64,000 nt of DNA. Source: Petasospora fabianii (Eukaryota > Ascomycota > Saccharomycetes > Phaffomycetales > Wickerhamomycetaceae). Below are positions 36,498 to 44,780 of the stretch, in pieces. The stretch lies in NCBI GenBank assembly GCA_022641835.1, contig CP048717.1, positions 124,001-188,000 of the forward strand, written 5' to 3'. Under the pieces are notes generated by a model. It was not told the origin of the DNA. It saw only the letters and a list, made by a program, of their open reading frames with translations, and made no database searches. Both the position numbers and the translations under genes were made by a program. How positions within the stretch are numbered: the first letter of the stretch is position 1; each line of letters starts with the position of its first letter.

Positions 36498-37394
36498 TTA
36501 TAGCTCATCGTGTTCCTTGTTGGCCTTCTTGTCGGCCTTCTTCTCGTTACGCTTTCTGCTCTTACCCTTAGTACCTTTCTTCTTAGGTTTTTCTCCCTTG
36601 ATTACCGACTTCAAGTAAGCGTATCTATCAGTAACCTCTTCAACATCAGCAAACTCTGCCAGGTACTGTGAGATGCCATCTTTACTCAAATCACCTTCAA
36701 ATTTGTTCCATTTGTCACCATCATAAACAACAAGAACACTCTTGTTACCATCCTTCTCAATTTCAAATTTATCAAAGATGTCATCTTTACCACTCTTAAG
36801 TGGAAGATAACCAAAATCAATTTTCCCAAGGAAATCAATAGCCAAACTCTTTAAGAATGTAGTTAAACGATCTTTCCTCGTTAAGACAACAGCTTTTGGT
36901 CTACCAGTGTCCTTATTAGCCCATTCTTCCAATTTTGTCAAAGTGGCAAATCTCTTTGTATAATTTTTCATTCTATCAGCGACAAATTCCACCATTGCCT
37001 TTGCTTTTCTTGGACCATTATAAATCTCAGTGGCATGTGCATAATTTTGATGTGTCTTACTCTCTAAATTGACCTTTGGTGGTCTAAAGACAACAAGGGT
37101 AGGGAATCCTTCAATACGATATCTAGCACATAATGGTTTATTCTTCGAATCATCACAGTTAACAGCACCAACAATAGCAATGTCTTGTAAATGACGACCA
37201 ACTTTAACATACTCAGGTTGAAGATTACGACAATGACCACACCATGGTGCATAAAACTCGATAATTGAAGTCTGATTGCTTAGGACGACTGAATCAAAAT
37301 TTGAAGCATCGAGCTCAAACACTGGAGAGTTAGAGTAGAATCCAGCTAATGTCAGTGGGAGAACACATAGTGTCAAAAGAGACTGGACCAGCAT
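36498..37394 (-). CDS. MPD1: ER protein disulfide isomerase-like protein Mpd1
   Basis: 298 residues; helps form and isomerise disulfides in the ER. The signal peptide is MLVQSLLTLCVLPLTLAGF. A single active thioredoxin domain (about 25-145) has FYAPWCGHCRNLQPEY with the CGHC site at 52-55 and the cis-Pro loop EGFPTLVVF. A second, inactive thioredoxin-like part follows (about 150-255). The tail is strongly basic (KPKKKGTKGKSRKRNEKKADKK) and ends in HDEL for ER retention. Baker's yeast Mpd1 is 318 residues with the same order. Confidence 0.93.
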   Translation of the reverse strand: MLVQSLLTLCVLPLTLAGFYSNSPVFELDASNFDSVVLSNQTSIIEFYAPWCGHCRNLQPEYVKVGRHLQDIAIVGAVNCDDSKNKPLCARYRIEGFPTLVVFRPPKVNLESKTHQNYAHATEIYNGPRKAKAMVEFVADRMKNYTKRFATLTKLEEWANKDTGRPKAVVLTRKDRLTTFLKSLAIDFLGKIDFGYLPLKSGKDDIFDKFEIEKDGNKSVLVVYDGDKWNKFEGDLSKDGISQYLAEFADVEEVTDRYAYLKSVIKGEKPKKKGTKGKSRKRNEKKADKKANKEHDEL

Positions 37395-37812
37395 TGTCGA
37401 AGATCTGATTCCCTTGGTGTAATACTCCTGAAGATCAAAAAGGTAAGAGGAGATGAGATGAACACCTCATTTTCCAACAAGTCGATAATGCGCTATGGCG
37501 CGAACGAGTGAGATCTTAAGACGACGGTATTTAATACCATTAGGTACTATACCAGTGCTTTTATAGGCTACTAAGATTAGCTCTAGAGGTATAACATCTG
37601 GAACTATTGGTTTCATAAGAACTACCTACTGCCATCTCCCCTCCCACTGACTTTCTATCATTAGACTTAACTTACCCCACGAATCTGCCATCGACATACG
37701 GGTCAATTGCCCCTTTCAACATATACTCAAATAGTGTCAAATATCAATTGCTTACCTCCTTCATCCCTACTAATCTATCATCTGAGTGCTCTTTCAATAT
37801 AGAGAGACAGGT
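37395..37812. other. Divergent MPD1 / AMMECR1 promoter region
   Basis: 418 bp. GGTATTTAATACC at about 37526-37538 is a near-perfect palindrome. No gene. Confidence 0.5.
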
Positions 37813-38433
37813 ATGACTACAAAGCATCCACACCCATTTGCACTCTTTGCCTTCCACATCCTGGAATCCCGTCTAAATGGAATCAGTCCAACCCAATCCC
37901 TCGCCTCCTTCTTGACACATAGCTCCACCTCAACAACATCTATTGGTTCGTCACCACTCTTTGTGACATGGAACATTCTTAGCAAATCGGGAGAAAAACA
38001 TCTCCGTGGTTGTATTGGTACATTCTCACCACTACCATTGGAACAGGGTATTGCTGAATACTCCCTCATCGCTGCATTACAGGACACCCGTTTCGGACCA
38101 ATAACTAAACGTGAATTGAGCTCCTTGTCATGCTCAATCACCGTCTTGGAGAATTTTGAAGATGCTAAAGATGCATTAGATTGGGAACTAGGTAAGCACG
38201 GTGTCAGAGTCAAGATCATTAAGAGTGGAAGATCTTATGGTGCTACATTCTTACCCGATGTCGCTGTGGAGCAAGGATGGGATAAAGAAGAAACTATTGA
38301 ACATTGTGTAAGAAAAGGAGGATTTAGAGGGGGTTATGATTTAAGTGAGGTCAAAGTTATAAGATATGAAGGAAATAAAGTTGGTGCAACATACCAAGAA
38401 TATGTTGATGTGATGAAGGAGCTTGATGGTTGA
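37813..38433 (+). CDS. AMMECR1-domain protein
   Basis: 206 residues from the ATG at 37813. The core motif HLRGCIGTFSPLPLEQGIAEYSLIAALQDTRF is the hallmark LRGCIGTF block of AMMECR1 proteins, followed by LSCSITVLENFE, GKHGVRVKI, GATFLPDVAVEQGWDKEETIEHCVRKGGF and VIRYEG. The family is conserved from archaea to human (baker's yeast YOR289W); its biochemical role is unsettled. An in-frame ATG at 37786 adds nine residues (MLFQYRETG) that look like leader sequence. Confidence 0.92.
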   Translation: MTTKHPHPFALFAFHILESRLNGISPTQSLASFLTHSSTSTTSIGSSPLFVTWNILSKSGEKHLRGCIGTFSPLPLEQGIAEYSLIAALQDTRFGPITKRELSSLSCSITVLENFEDAKDALDWELGKHGVRVKIIKSGRSYGATFLPDVAVEQGWDKEETIEHCVRKGGFRGGYDLSEVKVIRYEGNKVGATYQEYVDVMKELDG

Positions 38434-38579
38434 GCTTTGGATTTCAAAGGTTTGGGTCAGGTATCGGTGTCTTTTTTGTATAGATTTGACATTTCTAGGG
38501 GTCATTATCATCTATATAGGTTAAACAATCTACTAAATTTGAATTATTTCTCCAAACCATAATATCATCAAAACGTAAG

Positions 38580-39257
38580 CTACTTACTGGCCAACTTCTT
38601 CTCCACAATACCCTCAATCATCTCCTCCAACTTACTCTTCACTTTCTTCTCCATATAGAGCTCAACCTGCTTACTGATCAACTTCCCCATAACATCAACC
38701 TCAACATTTACTGTGCTACCAATCTCCTTGAGAGGCATCACAACGTTTTCCTGTGTATGCTTAATCATACTAATACCGAATTGTGCCTTGTCATAATCCA
38801 CAAACGTCACCGTCAAACTGGTACCATCTAAACAGATGAACCCTTTCTCCACAATATATTCAATATTCTGTTTATCTCTCAACTCGAATGTGAAATCAAT
38901 AGCATTCTCATCTTTCTCCCTCTTAACGATAGAACACACAGTATCAACATGTCCTTGAACATAATGACCACCAAAACGCACATCACCTCCAACGGCTCTC
39001 TCCAAATTAACTTTGTCACCTGTTTTCAGCTCCCCAAGATTAGAACGTCTCAAAGTCTCCGGGATCAACCCCACGGTGAAAGAATCATCTGTGAATGTGA
39101 CAACGGTGAGACATACACCGTTGATGGCAATAGAGTCTCCGATGTGGGCATCCGGCAAAACTGGGGAAGCATCAACAAGTGTGAGTGTATAGTTTCCATC
39201 TGCCTCGTGAACGAAGCTCTTAACTGTTCCGATATGCTCAACGATTCCAGTGAACAT
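38580..39257 (-). CDS. RIB5: Riboflavin synthase
   Basis: 225 residues; converts two 6,7-dimethyl-8-ribityllumazine into riboflavin plus the pyrimidinedione. Two homologous lumazine-binding domains are visible: residues 1-100 starting MFTGIVEHIGTV, with SIAINGVCLTV and GGHYVQGHVDTV at its end, and residues about 101-205 with GFICLDGTSLTVTFVD. The C-terminal tail is helical and charged (trimer contacts in the family). Length is near the 238 of baker's yeast. It is divergent from the gene at 39412. Confidence 0.96.
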   Translation of the reverse strand: MFTGIVEHIGTVKSFVHEADGNYTLTLVDASPVLPDAHIGDSIAINGVCLTVVTFTDDSFTVGLIPETLRRSNLGELKTGDKVNLERAVGGDVRFGGHYVQGHVDTVCSIVKREKDENAIDFTFELRDKQNIEYIVEKGFICLDGTSLTVTFVDYDKAQFGISMIKHTQENVVMPLKEIGSTVNVEVDVMGKLISKQVELYMEKKVKSKLEEMIEGIVEKKLASK

Positions 39258-39411
39258 GGTTTCTTCTTCCTAGGATTCTCAGTTACTCAGTGATGCTCTA
39301 ACCTGTGGAGTGGGTGAAGATTACTAAGACTAAAATACTCGGCTTTTCTACGCGATCAGGAAACCTGACCCAGTACGTAAGTAACCGACACACATACACA
39401 GCCATGGAGCC

Positions 39412-40077
39412 ATGGAGTTTGAGAAAGTGGCCACCCTCCAACAGTCATCATCCCTACCGAAACATCTCCCACGGGCCGACACATCTCTCTTCGTGCCCGT
39501 GCCCCGTGAGGATCTCGTTATACACTGTCCAACGGGACTCGTCTTGCGCAAGAGCACACATGCAATAGTCGATGTTACGACGCCCTCCCACAGCAAGAGA
39601 GCCTTCTATCGAAAGTTTAAAGATCTCTTCTCCCCACTGTATGACACATTAATGAAAGGAAGTCGAAATTATGTCATTATCAAGGACAGAAAGCTTGCAT
39701 CGATCCTCGAAAAGCAGATGATCCCCCTCAGACTATGTACCGGTTGTCTTGACTATGCTACGAGATTCAAACCTTCAATTCTGCCTCCCTTGAAGCAGCA
39801 TTATGCCATCATTAAGCCTTGCAGGTTCTTTGATGTGGAAGTTGTGAGGGGCGTTCCGGTTGGTTCGAAACACTTTGTGTTGTTTGAGGATTATGAGCCG
39901 TGCTTTGAGAGAGATACATGGATGGTGAGTCAAGAGAAGTGGGATCAAGAGATAGATAAAGGTGTAGATAAACTTGAGGAGTTCCATTATAATCACTCCA
40001 TGGGCCCTCCAAGAAAGAGAATTAGAATCTCCACTGGTGACATTAGGGAGAAATCCGTTCAAATGGAATCACCATAA
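39412..40077 (+). CDS. Unrecognised C2HC-module protein C (short relative of the 6.7-10.2 kb pair)
   Basis: 221 residues, no named family recognised. Residues 34-160 line up with the N-terminal module of the two paralogues at 6744-10222: EDLVIHCPTGLVL (as DVLIFHPQTELLI in B), then AIVDV, NYVIIKDRKL (as NWVVADDPDV), and C109-x2-C112...H130-x6-C137 (as C110-x2-C113...H127-x6-C134). The spacing from the first block to the CxxC differs by only a few residues. A KHFVLFED strand follows at the same place as GYFILSR. It has no counterpart of the C-terminal PFxLLDxITDD domain; its own tail is acidic then basic (GPPRKRIRI), a possible nuclear signal. The start is the ATG at 39412; a nearby ATG at 39403 is in another frame. 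Confidence 0.8.
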   Translation: MEFEKVATLQQSSSLPKHLPRADTSLFVPVPREDLVIHCPTGLVLRKSTHAIVDVTTPSHSKRAFYRKFKDLFSPLYDTLMKGSRNYVIIKDRKLASILEKQMIPLRLCTGCLDYATRFKPSILPPLKQHYAIIKPCRFFDVEVVRGVPVGSKHFVLFEDYEPCFERDTWMVSQEKWDQEIDKGVDKLEEFHYNHSMGPPRKRIRISTGDIREKSVQMESP

Positions 40078-40137
40078 TGATAAAAAGTTTACGATTTACG
40101 AAAATAATGCAATATCATGTCATTTCATTACTATTAA

Positions 40138-42543
40138 TCATTCCATGGGCGAAGCAGATTCGAAGAATTGGATGTGAGGGAGTCCGGGATCACGACCCGA
40201 TGCTCTCTTGTAACTCGTTAAGCTTCTGTCAACCAGCGCGCCGAGCTCATCCTCACTAAGCTTATTATCCTTGAGGCCAAGTTCTTCATGTTTGAATGAC
40301 TTTGACTCCAGCAATTCTCTCAACTCATTGGCCACCATGTTCTCCTTAGGTCTTTTGTCCTTAGTGGTACCCTTACTTTGACCAAATTCTGTATCCTGAT
40401 TCATCAATCTATGAAGAGATTCAAACCTTCCCATCTGAATCACAAGTTTCTCCAAGTTTCTCTTTGCATCAGCCTTGGCCAGGATGACCTCTTCAATAGT
40501 ATTCTCCAATATCAATCTGTAAATAGCCACCGGATTTTTCTGACCAATTCTGTGTACACGATCCATGGCCTGAAGATCAACTTGTGGGTTCCAATCTGAA
40601 TCAAACAAAATAACACTATCAGCAGAAACTAGATTGAGACCCAACCCACCAGCTCTGGTACTGAGAACAAAAACCTTGGCATTGGCATCAGTATTGAACT
40701 TGTGAATCTGTTCCTCTCTATCAGCCTGATCTGTGTCGCCGGCAAGATAACAATGATCATAACCCTTCAGATCACACCAATCTTGTACAAATGCCATTGT
40801 AGAAGTAAACTGACAAAAGACTAGCACTTTATGATTCTCTTCAATCAACCTTGGTACCAGTTGATCAAGCAATTGGAACTTTGCCGATGATTCAAGAAGC
40901 TTCTCCATTGACATGTCATCCTCATTATCCCATGGATAGTAGAATAAGTAGGGTGTATCACAGATCAAACGAAGTTGCATCAAGAGATTCCCAAACTTCT
41001 TTTGGAAGATATAATCAAGACATTCTGATAAAATTGTATATAATCTCTTTTCCGTCTTGTTCAAGTCACGCACATCGGAGTAATCACGCCGTTTGAGCAT
41101 TCGGAAGAATGACTCGTTTTGGAAGACGTCCCTCTTATCATATTTCTCACCATCAACTTCGTCTTTCAAAAACTTTTCAATCTGCTTCGAAGAGATTCTC
41201 TCGCCAGTTGCCTCGATACGTTCTCTCAGGGCGAACTTGATGACTTCCTTCTTAAGAGATTGCTCCAAGCCTGCCTTGTACATAAGCTTCTGAGGTTCCG
41301 TCAATGTTCCATAAATAATGTACTCTTTCTTTGGGACAAGGTTCAAAAGAACGTTTTTCTTTAAACGTCTCAAAAGGAATGGCTTTAAAATGGTGTGTAA
41401 GTTTTGAACGAGGGCTTCTTGAATCTTGGAATCAATAAGTTTTTGCGTGGATTCATCGGAATCTTGTTTCAAGTCAGTCAAAGAACTGAAATCAAACCAT
41501 TTCTGGAAAAGATCAAGATCTTGGAAGATGTCTGGAAGGATAAAGTTAAGTAAGGACCATAGCTCATTCAAATTATTCTGCAAAGGGGTACCAGTAATCA
41601 AGAGTCTGTTTTGAGATCTGATCTTTTTCAGTTCTGTGATCAGCTTACAGTTCATATTTTTCAATCTGTGTCCTTCATCAATAATCATAAACTTCCAGTC
41701 GACTTGATCGAGATACTTGCGATCAGCCATAACTGTCTCATAACTCGTCACCACAATAGCCTTGTCGAACCCTCCCTTTCTGCTGAAATGTTTCTGTCTG
41801 ATCTCCTCACGTTCCGTTTTGTGTCCAGTGTACTTCAAGACAGTAAGTGTTGGTGTGAACTTTTCAATCTCATTTATCCAATTACCAACAGTGGAAAGCG
41901 GTGCAGCAATGAGGAAGGGGCCCTCGACACCTTGTTCGTACAAGAAGGCCAACAAAGCAATACACTGAAGTGTTTTACCCAAACCCATTTCATCAGCGAG
42001 GATACCATTCAATCCGTTTTCGTAAAGCGTGATCAACCACTCAGCACCTTCAAGCTGATAGTCTCTCATGACGGTACCAGTAACAAGTGAAGGTTGCTTC
42101 ATCAAAGTCGGGTTTGCCTGTTCGAGTTTCCTCTTGGTCTCTTTAGTCTCTTCACTCACTTCCTTTTTACCAAAGAATGACAAAACGCTTTTTTGGACTT
42201 TCTTATTGCTCCTAGTCTTCTTCCTTGGTGGCTCAACGTTCTCCTTATCTATCTCATCTGTGTCTTTCTTGAGTGTGGCCTCCGCTTCTCTCTGCTTCTT
42301 TTTGGACAAACTACTCTCCAACAGAGTCTCACTGATGATTTTGGAGAAAACCTGTGATTGCTGAACCAATGCATTTAACTTTTCAAGCTTCCAGTCGGTT
42401 GTATGGCTGTTAAACTCCGTGAATGTCTCGTCATTCAAGTACTTCTCCTCCTCCTGTTGGAGGTACTCTGACACCTTTTCATCCTCGCTTTCCCCGCCAA
42501 TGTCAATCACAGACTCAGTGTCGTCGTCGTGAGACTTCACCAT
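40138..42543 (-). CDS. IRC5: SNF2-family chromatin remodeller Irc5 (LSH/HELLS type)
   Basis: 801 residues. Helicase motifs: LNGILADEMGLGKTLQCIALLA (I), IAAPLSTVGNW (Ia), FMIIDEGHRLKN (II, DEGH), LLITGTPLQNNLNELWSLLNFILPDIF (III), then VFCQFTSTM, RAGGLGLNLVSADSVILFDSDWNPQ (V) and DRVHRIGQ (VI). The DLDLFQKWFDFSSL and IIYGTLTEPQKLMY blocks are typical of the LSH/Irc5 subfamily, which supports cohesin loading on rDNA and genome stability. The N-terminus has a coiled coil and, after a basic stretch, QKSVLSFF at 117-124, which fits the PCNA-binding PIP-box consensus. The promoter carries MluI cell-cycle boxes. Confidence 0.94.
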   Translation of the reverse strand: MVKSHDDDTESVIDIGGESEDEKVSEYLQQEEEKYLNDETFTEFNSHTTDWKLEKLNALVQQSQVFSKIISETLLESSLSKKKQREAEATLKKDTDEIDKENVEPPRKKTRSNKKVQKSVLSFFGKKEVSEETKETKRKLEQANPTLMKQPSLVTGTVMRDYQLEGAEWLITLYENGLNGILADEMGLGKTLQCIALLAFLYEQGVEGPFLIAAPLSTVGNWINEIEKFTPTLTVLKYTGHKTEREEIRQKHFSRKGGFDKAIVVTSYETVMADRKYLDQVDWKFMIIDEGHRLKNMNCKLITELKKIRSQNRLLITGTPLQNNLNELWSLLNFILPDIFQDLDLFQKWFDFSSLTDLKQDSDESTQKLIDSKIQEALVQNLHTILKPFLLRRLKKNVLLNLVPKKEYIIYGTLTEPQKLMYKAGLEQSLKKEVIKFALRERIEATGERISSKQIEKFLKDEVDGEKYDKRDVFQNESFFRMLKRRDYSDVRDLNKTEKRLYTILSECLDYIFQKKFGNLLMQLRLICDTPYLFYYPWDNEDDMSMEKLLESSAKFQLLDQLVPRLIEENHKVLVFCQFTSTMAFVQDWCDLKGYDHCYLAGDTDQADREEQIHKFNTDANAKVFVLSTRAGGLGLNLVSADSVILFDSDWNPQVDLQAMDRVHRIGQKNPVAIYRLILENTIEEVILAKADAKRNLEKLVIQMGRFESLHRLMNQDTEFGQSKGTTKDKRPKENMVANELRELLESKSFKHEELGLKDNKLSEDELGALVDRSLTSYKRASGRDPGLPHIQFFESASPME

Positions 42544-42634
42544 CGTGGTCGTGATCTCCTAGTAAATTTCTCCAAGAAACACAGTTGATCTGTACACATG
42601 GATGTACCAATTATGCCAGATCAAAAGAGCCTTA

Positions 42635-42671
42635 ACGCGTGGCAAACGCGTACAGAAACGCGAGAACGCGT
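42635..42671. promoter_or_regulatory. Cluster of MluI cell-cycle boxes (ACGCGT)
   Basis: ACGCGT occurs at 42635-42640, 42646-42651 and 42666-42671, with an ACGCGA at 42658-42663. Four near-identical sites in 37 bases is the pattern bound by MBF (Mbp1/Swi6) in genes switched on at the G1/S transition. It lies about 92-128 bases upstream of the IRC5 ATG. Confidence 0.8.
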
Positions 42672-42739
42672 ACTCCATAGCGTAGATATGGGAACGGTTC
42701 CTGCCATCATGTGCGTAAATTACAGTACTAACTAATTTC

Positions 42740-42759
42740 CGCGATTCGATCGAATCGCG
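42740..42759. promoter_or_regulatory. 20-bp perfect palindrome CGCGATTCGATCGAATCGCG
   Basis: The sequence equals its own reverse complement over all 20 bases, which fits a dimeric regulator site or a cruciform. It sits 186 bases before the RSC8 ATG and 197 bases from the IRC5 ATG. Which gene it serves is unknown. Confidence 0.75.
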
Positions 42760-42944
42760 AACAAACGATGAAAACAAGCACCGACGCCAAACACTAGTTT
42801 TGTTGTAATCAGCCTTGAAATCAGCACTTCTCGATCGTTTGCTCGGTTAATCCGTTAATTCACTGTTTCCTAATCCATAAGGTTTGATTTCTTCCCGAAA
42901 GAATTGTTCAAAACGACCAGGAATCACGGAAACTGGCTCACACA

Positions 42945-44780
42945 ATGTCAACACCTATCAACGAGGAAGCCGTCTCCAAGGAGCAGACCCCAGCTCCAGA
43001 AGTATCTGAGAACACCCCTGCAGAAGACGTCGAAATGAACGATGCTGAGACCACACAGAACGATGGCGCTTCTGACAAGACATCTGCCGGTACCCCAGCT
43101 CTCGACACTCCACAAGAGACACCAGCCCCAGCAGCTGAGGCTTCACCAGTTATTGACTACTCTGAGGAGTCTAAAAAGATTGAGGAAAAGGCCAAGATCT
43201 ATCTTGCTCGTCAAACAAAAACTGTCATCGTTCCAGCTTTCTCTGCTTGGTTTGATATGGAAAAGATCCATGAGATTGAGAAGAAGTCTCTTCCAGAGTT
43301 CTTCAACAACAATTCCAGATTTAAGACTGATAAGATCTATCAGGATATTAGAAACTTCATGATCAACGCCTACAGACTCAATCCAACCGAGTACCTCACC
43401 GTCACCGCTGCTAGAAGAAACATTGCTGCGGATGTTGCCTCCATCATTAGAATCCACGCATTTTTGGAGCAGTGGGGTCTCATCAACTACCAAATCGATC
43501 CAAAGACGAGACCTTCCCTCGTGGGTCCTCAGTATACTGGTCACTTCCAGATAATTCTCGATACACCAGATGGATTGAAACCATACATTCCAGAGAACGC
43601 CAAGGTCATCAACATCAAAGACGCCAAATCAGAAGGCAATGGTGTCACTGAAGGGAAGAAGGAGAATGATAAGCCTGCTCCAACTGACTTTGTCCTGAAC
43701 ATGGAGTTGAGAAAAAATGTCTATGACTCTACTCATGATGCCGTTGCTCTCAATGAGTCTGACCGTGTTACATCCGGAATCAACACTAAGACTTTTACTT
43801 GTACCGTTACTGGTAACGATACCACTGAAGTAAGATACCACAATCTGAAAACCAAGGGATCAATTTCCGCCAAGGCATTCAAGGAAGGTCAGTTTGGTGC
43901 CAACTTCACATCTGCTGACTTTGTGAGACTCGACGGTCTTCAAAAATCAAACGATTTTGCTCCATGGTCTAATCAGGAGACATTACTCTTGCTCGAAGGT
44001 ATTGAGATGTTCGAAGATGACTGGGAAAAGATTTCTCAGCACGTTTCCACGAAATCCAAAGAGCAGTGTATCACCAAGTTCATCCAGTTGCCAATTGAGG
44101 ACAACTACCTCACCAAAACCATCACCGATGCAAAGAAGACCAATAAGGAAACAACTACTACCATAGAATCTGCTACTACATCATCAGAATCGCATACAAA
44201 TGAGGCTGTCCGTCAGACGATAAAGTTCCTCATCAAAAACATTGACCCAGAACTCGCATCCCGTGATTTCCTCAACAATGACGCTGATGTGCAGAAGGCC
44301 ATCAAGTACACTGTGGGATCTATCGTTGGTGGTGCTAAGGCCCAGCAGGAGACAATCAAGACGGAATCATCACAGCTTATGAACGATCTTGTGATGTTAG
44401 AGATCCAGAAGGTGGAGCAAAAGTTGAGCAAGTTGGCCCTCTTGGAGAAGCAGATGGAACAAGAGAAAGCAGAGCTTGCTCAACAGCGCAAGGAACTCAT
44501 CTTGGACCGTTTGTCCTTGAAGAAACAGGCTGTTACTGTTAGAGGGAAGTTGATTGAGGCTACCAGAGCGACTGACCCACAGGCTGCTGTTCAGATCGCT
44601 CAAAGCGCCTTGGACATTGCTGTCAAGGCCCCAAGAGTTGCCATTGCTACTACATCAGCTGCTGCCGTCGCTCCTGTTGACACTGATCAGGAGGCCAAGG
44701 ACAAGGAGGCTGCTGAGACTGAAGATGTCTTGCCTGTGAGTATGGAAGCTCCAGAGGTCTACCAAATCTGGAAGAGCTGA
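42945..44780 (+). CDS. RSC8: RSC chromatin-remodelling complex subunit Rsc8 (SWIRM-SANT)
   Basis: 611 residues; core scaffold dimer of the RSC complex (Swi3 is its SWI/SNF paralogue). An acidic Pro/Glu/Thr-rich N-terminus leads to the SWIRM domain (about 82-175: TKTVIVPAFSAWFDMEKIHEIEKKSLPEFF, INAYRLNPTEYLTVTAARRNIAADVASIIRIHAFLEQWGLINYQID). A SANT domain lies near 340-390 (FAPWSNQETLLLLEGIEMFEDDWEKISQHV), then a long coiled coil near 470-530 (VEQKLSKLALLEKQMEQEKAELAQQRKEL), the dimerisation part. The length and short N-terminus favour Rsc8 over Swi3. Baker's yeast Rsc8 is 557 residues. It is divergent from IRC5. Confidence 0.93.
   Translation: MSTPINEEAVSKEQTPAPEVSENTPAEDVEMNDAETTQNDGASDKTSAGTPALDTPQETPAPAAEASPVIDYSEESKKIEEKAKIYLARQTKTVIVPAFSAWFDMEKIHEIEKKSLPEFFNNNSRFKTDKIYQDIRNFMINAYRLNPTEYLTVTAARRNIAADVASIIRIHAFLEQWGLINYQIDPKTRPSLVGPQYTGHFQIILDTPDGLKPYIPENAKVINIKDAKSEGNGVTEGKKENDKPAPTDFVLNMELRKNVYDSTHDAVALNESDRVTSGINTKTFTCTVTGNDTTEVRYHNLKTKGSISAKAFKEGQFGANFTSADFVRLDGLQKSNDFAPWSNQETLLLLEGIEMFEDDWEKISQHVSTKSKEQCITKFIQLPIEDNYLTKTITDAKKTNKETTTTIESATTSSESHTNEAVRQTIKFLIKNIDPELASRDFLNNDADVQKAIKYTVGSIVGGAKAQQETIKTESSQLMNDLVMLEIQKVEQKLSKLALLEKQMEQEKAELAQQRKELILDRLSLKKQAVTVRGKLIEATRATDPQAAVQIAQSALDIAVKAPRVAIATTSAAAVAPVDTDQEAKDKEAAETEDVLPVSMEAPEVYQIWKS

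Larger units (their letters stand above)
42544..42944. other. Divergent IRC5 / RSC8 promoter region
   Basis: 401 bp with two clear elements: an ACGCGT cluster 92-128 bases before IRC5 and a 20-bp perfect palindrome at 42740-42759. No gene. Confidence 0.6.
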
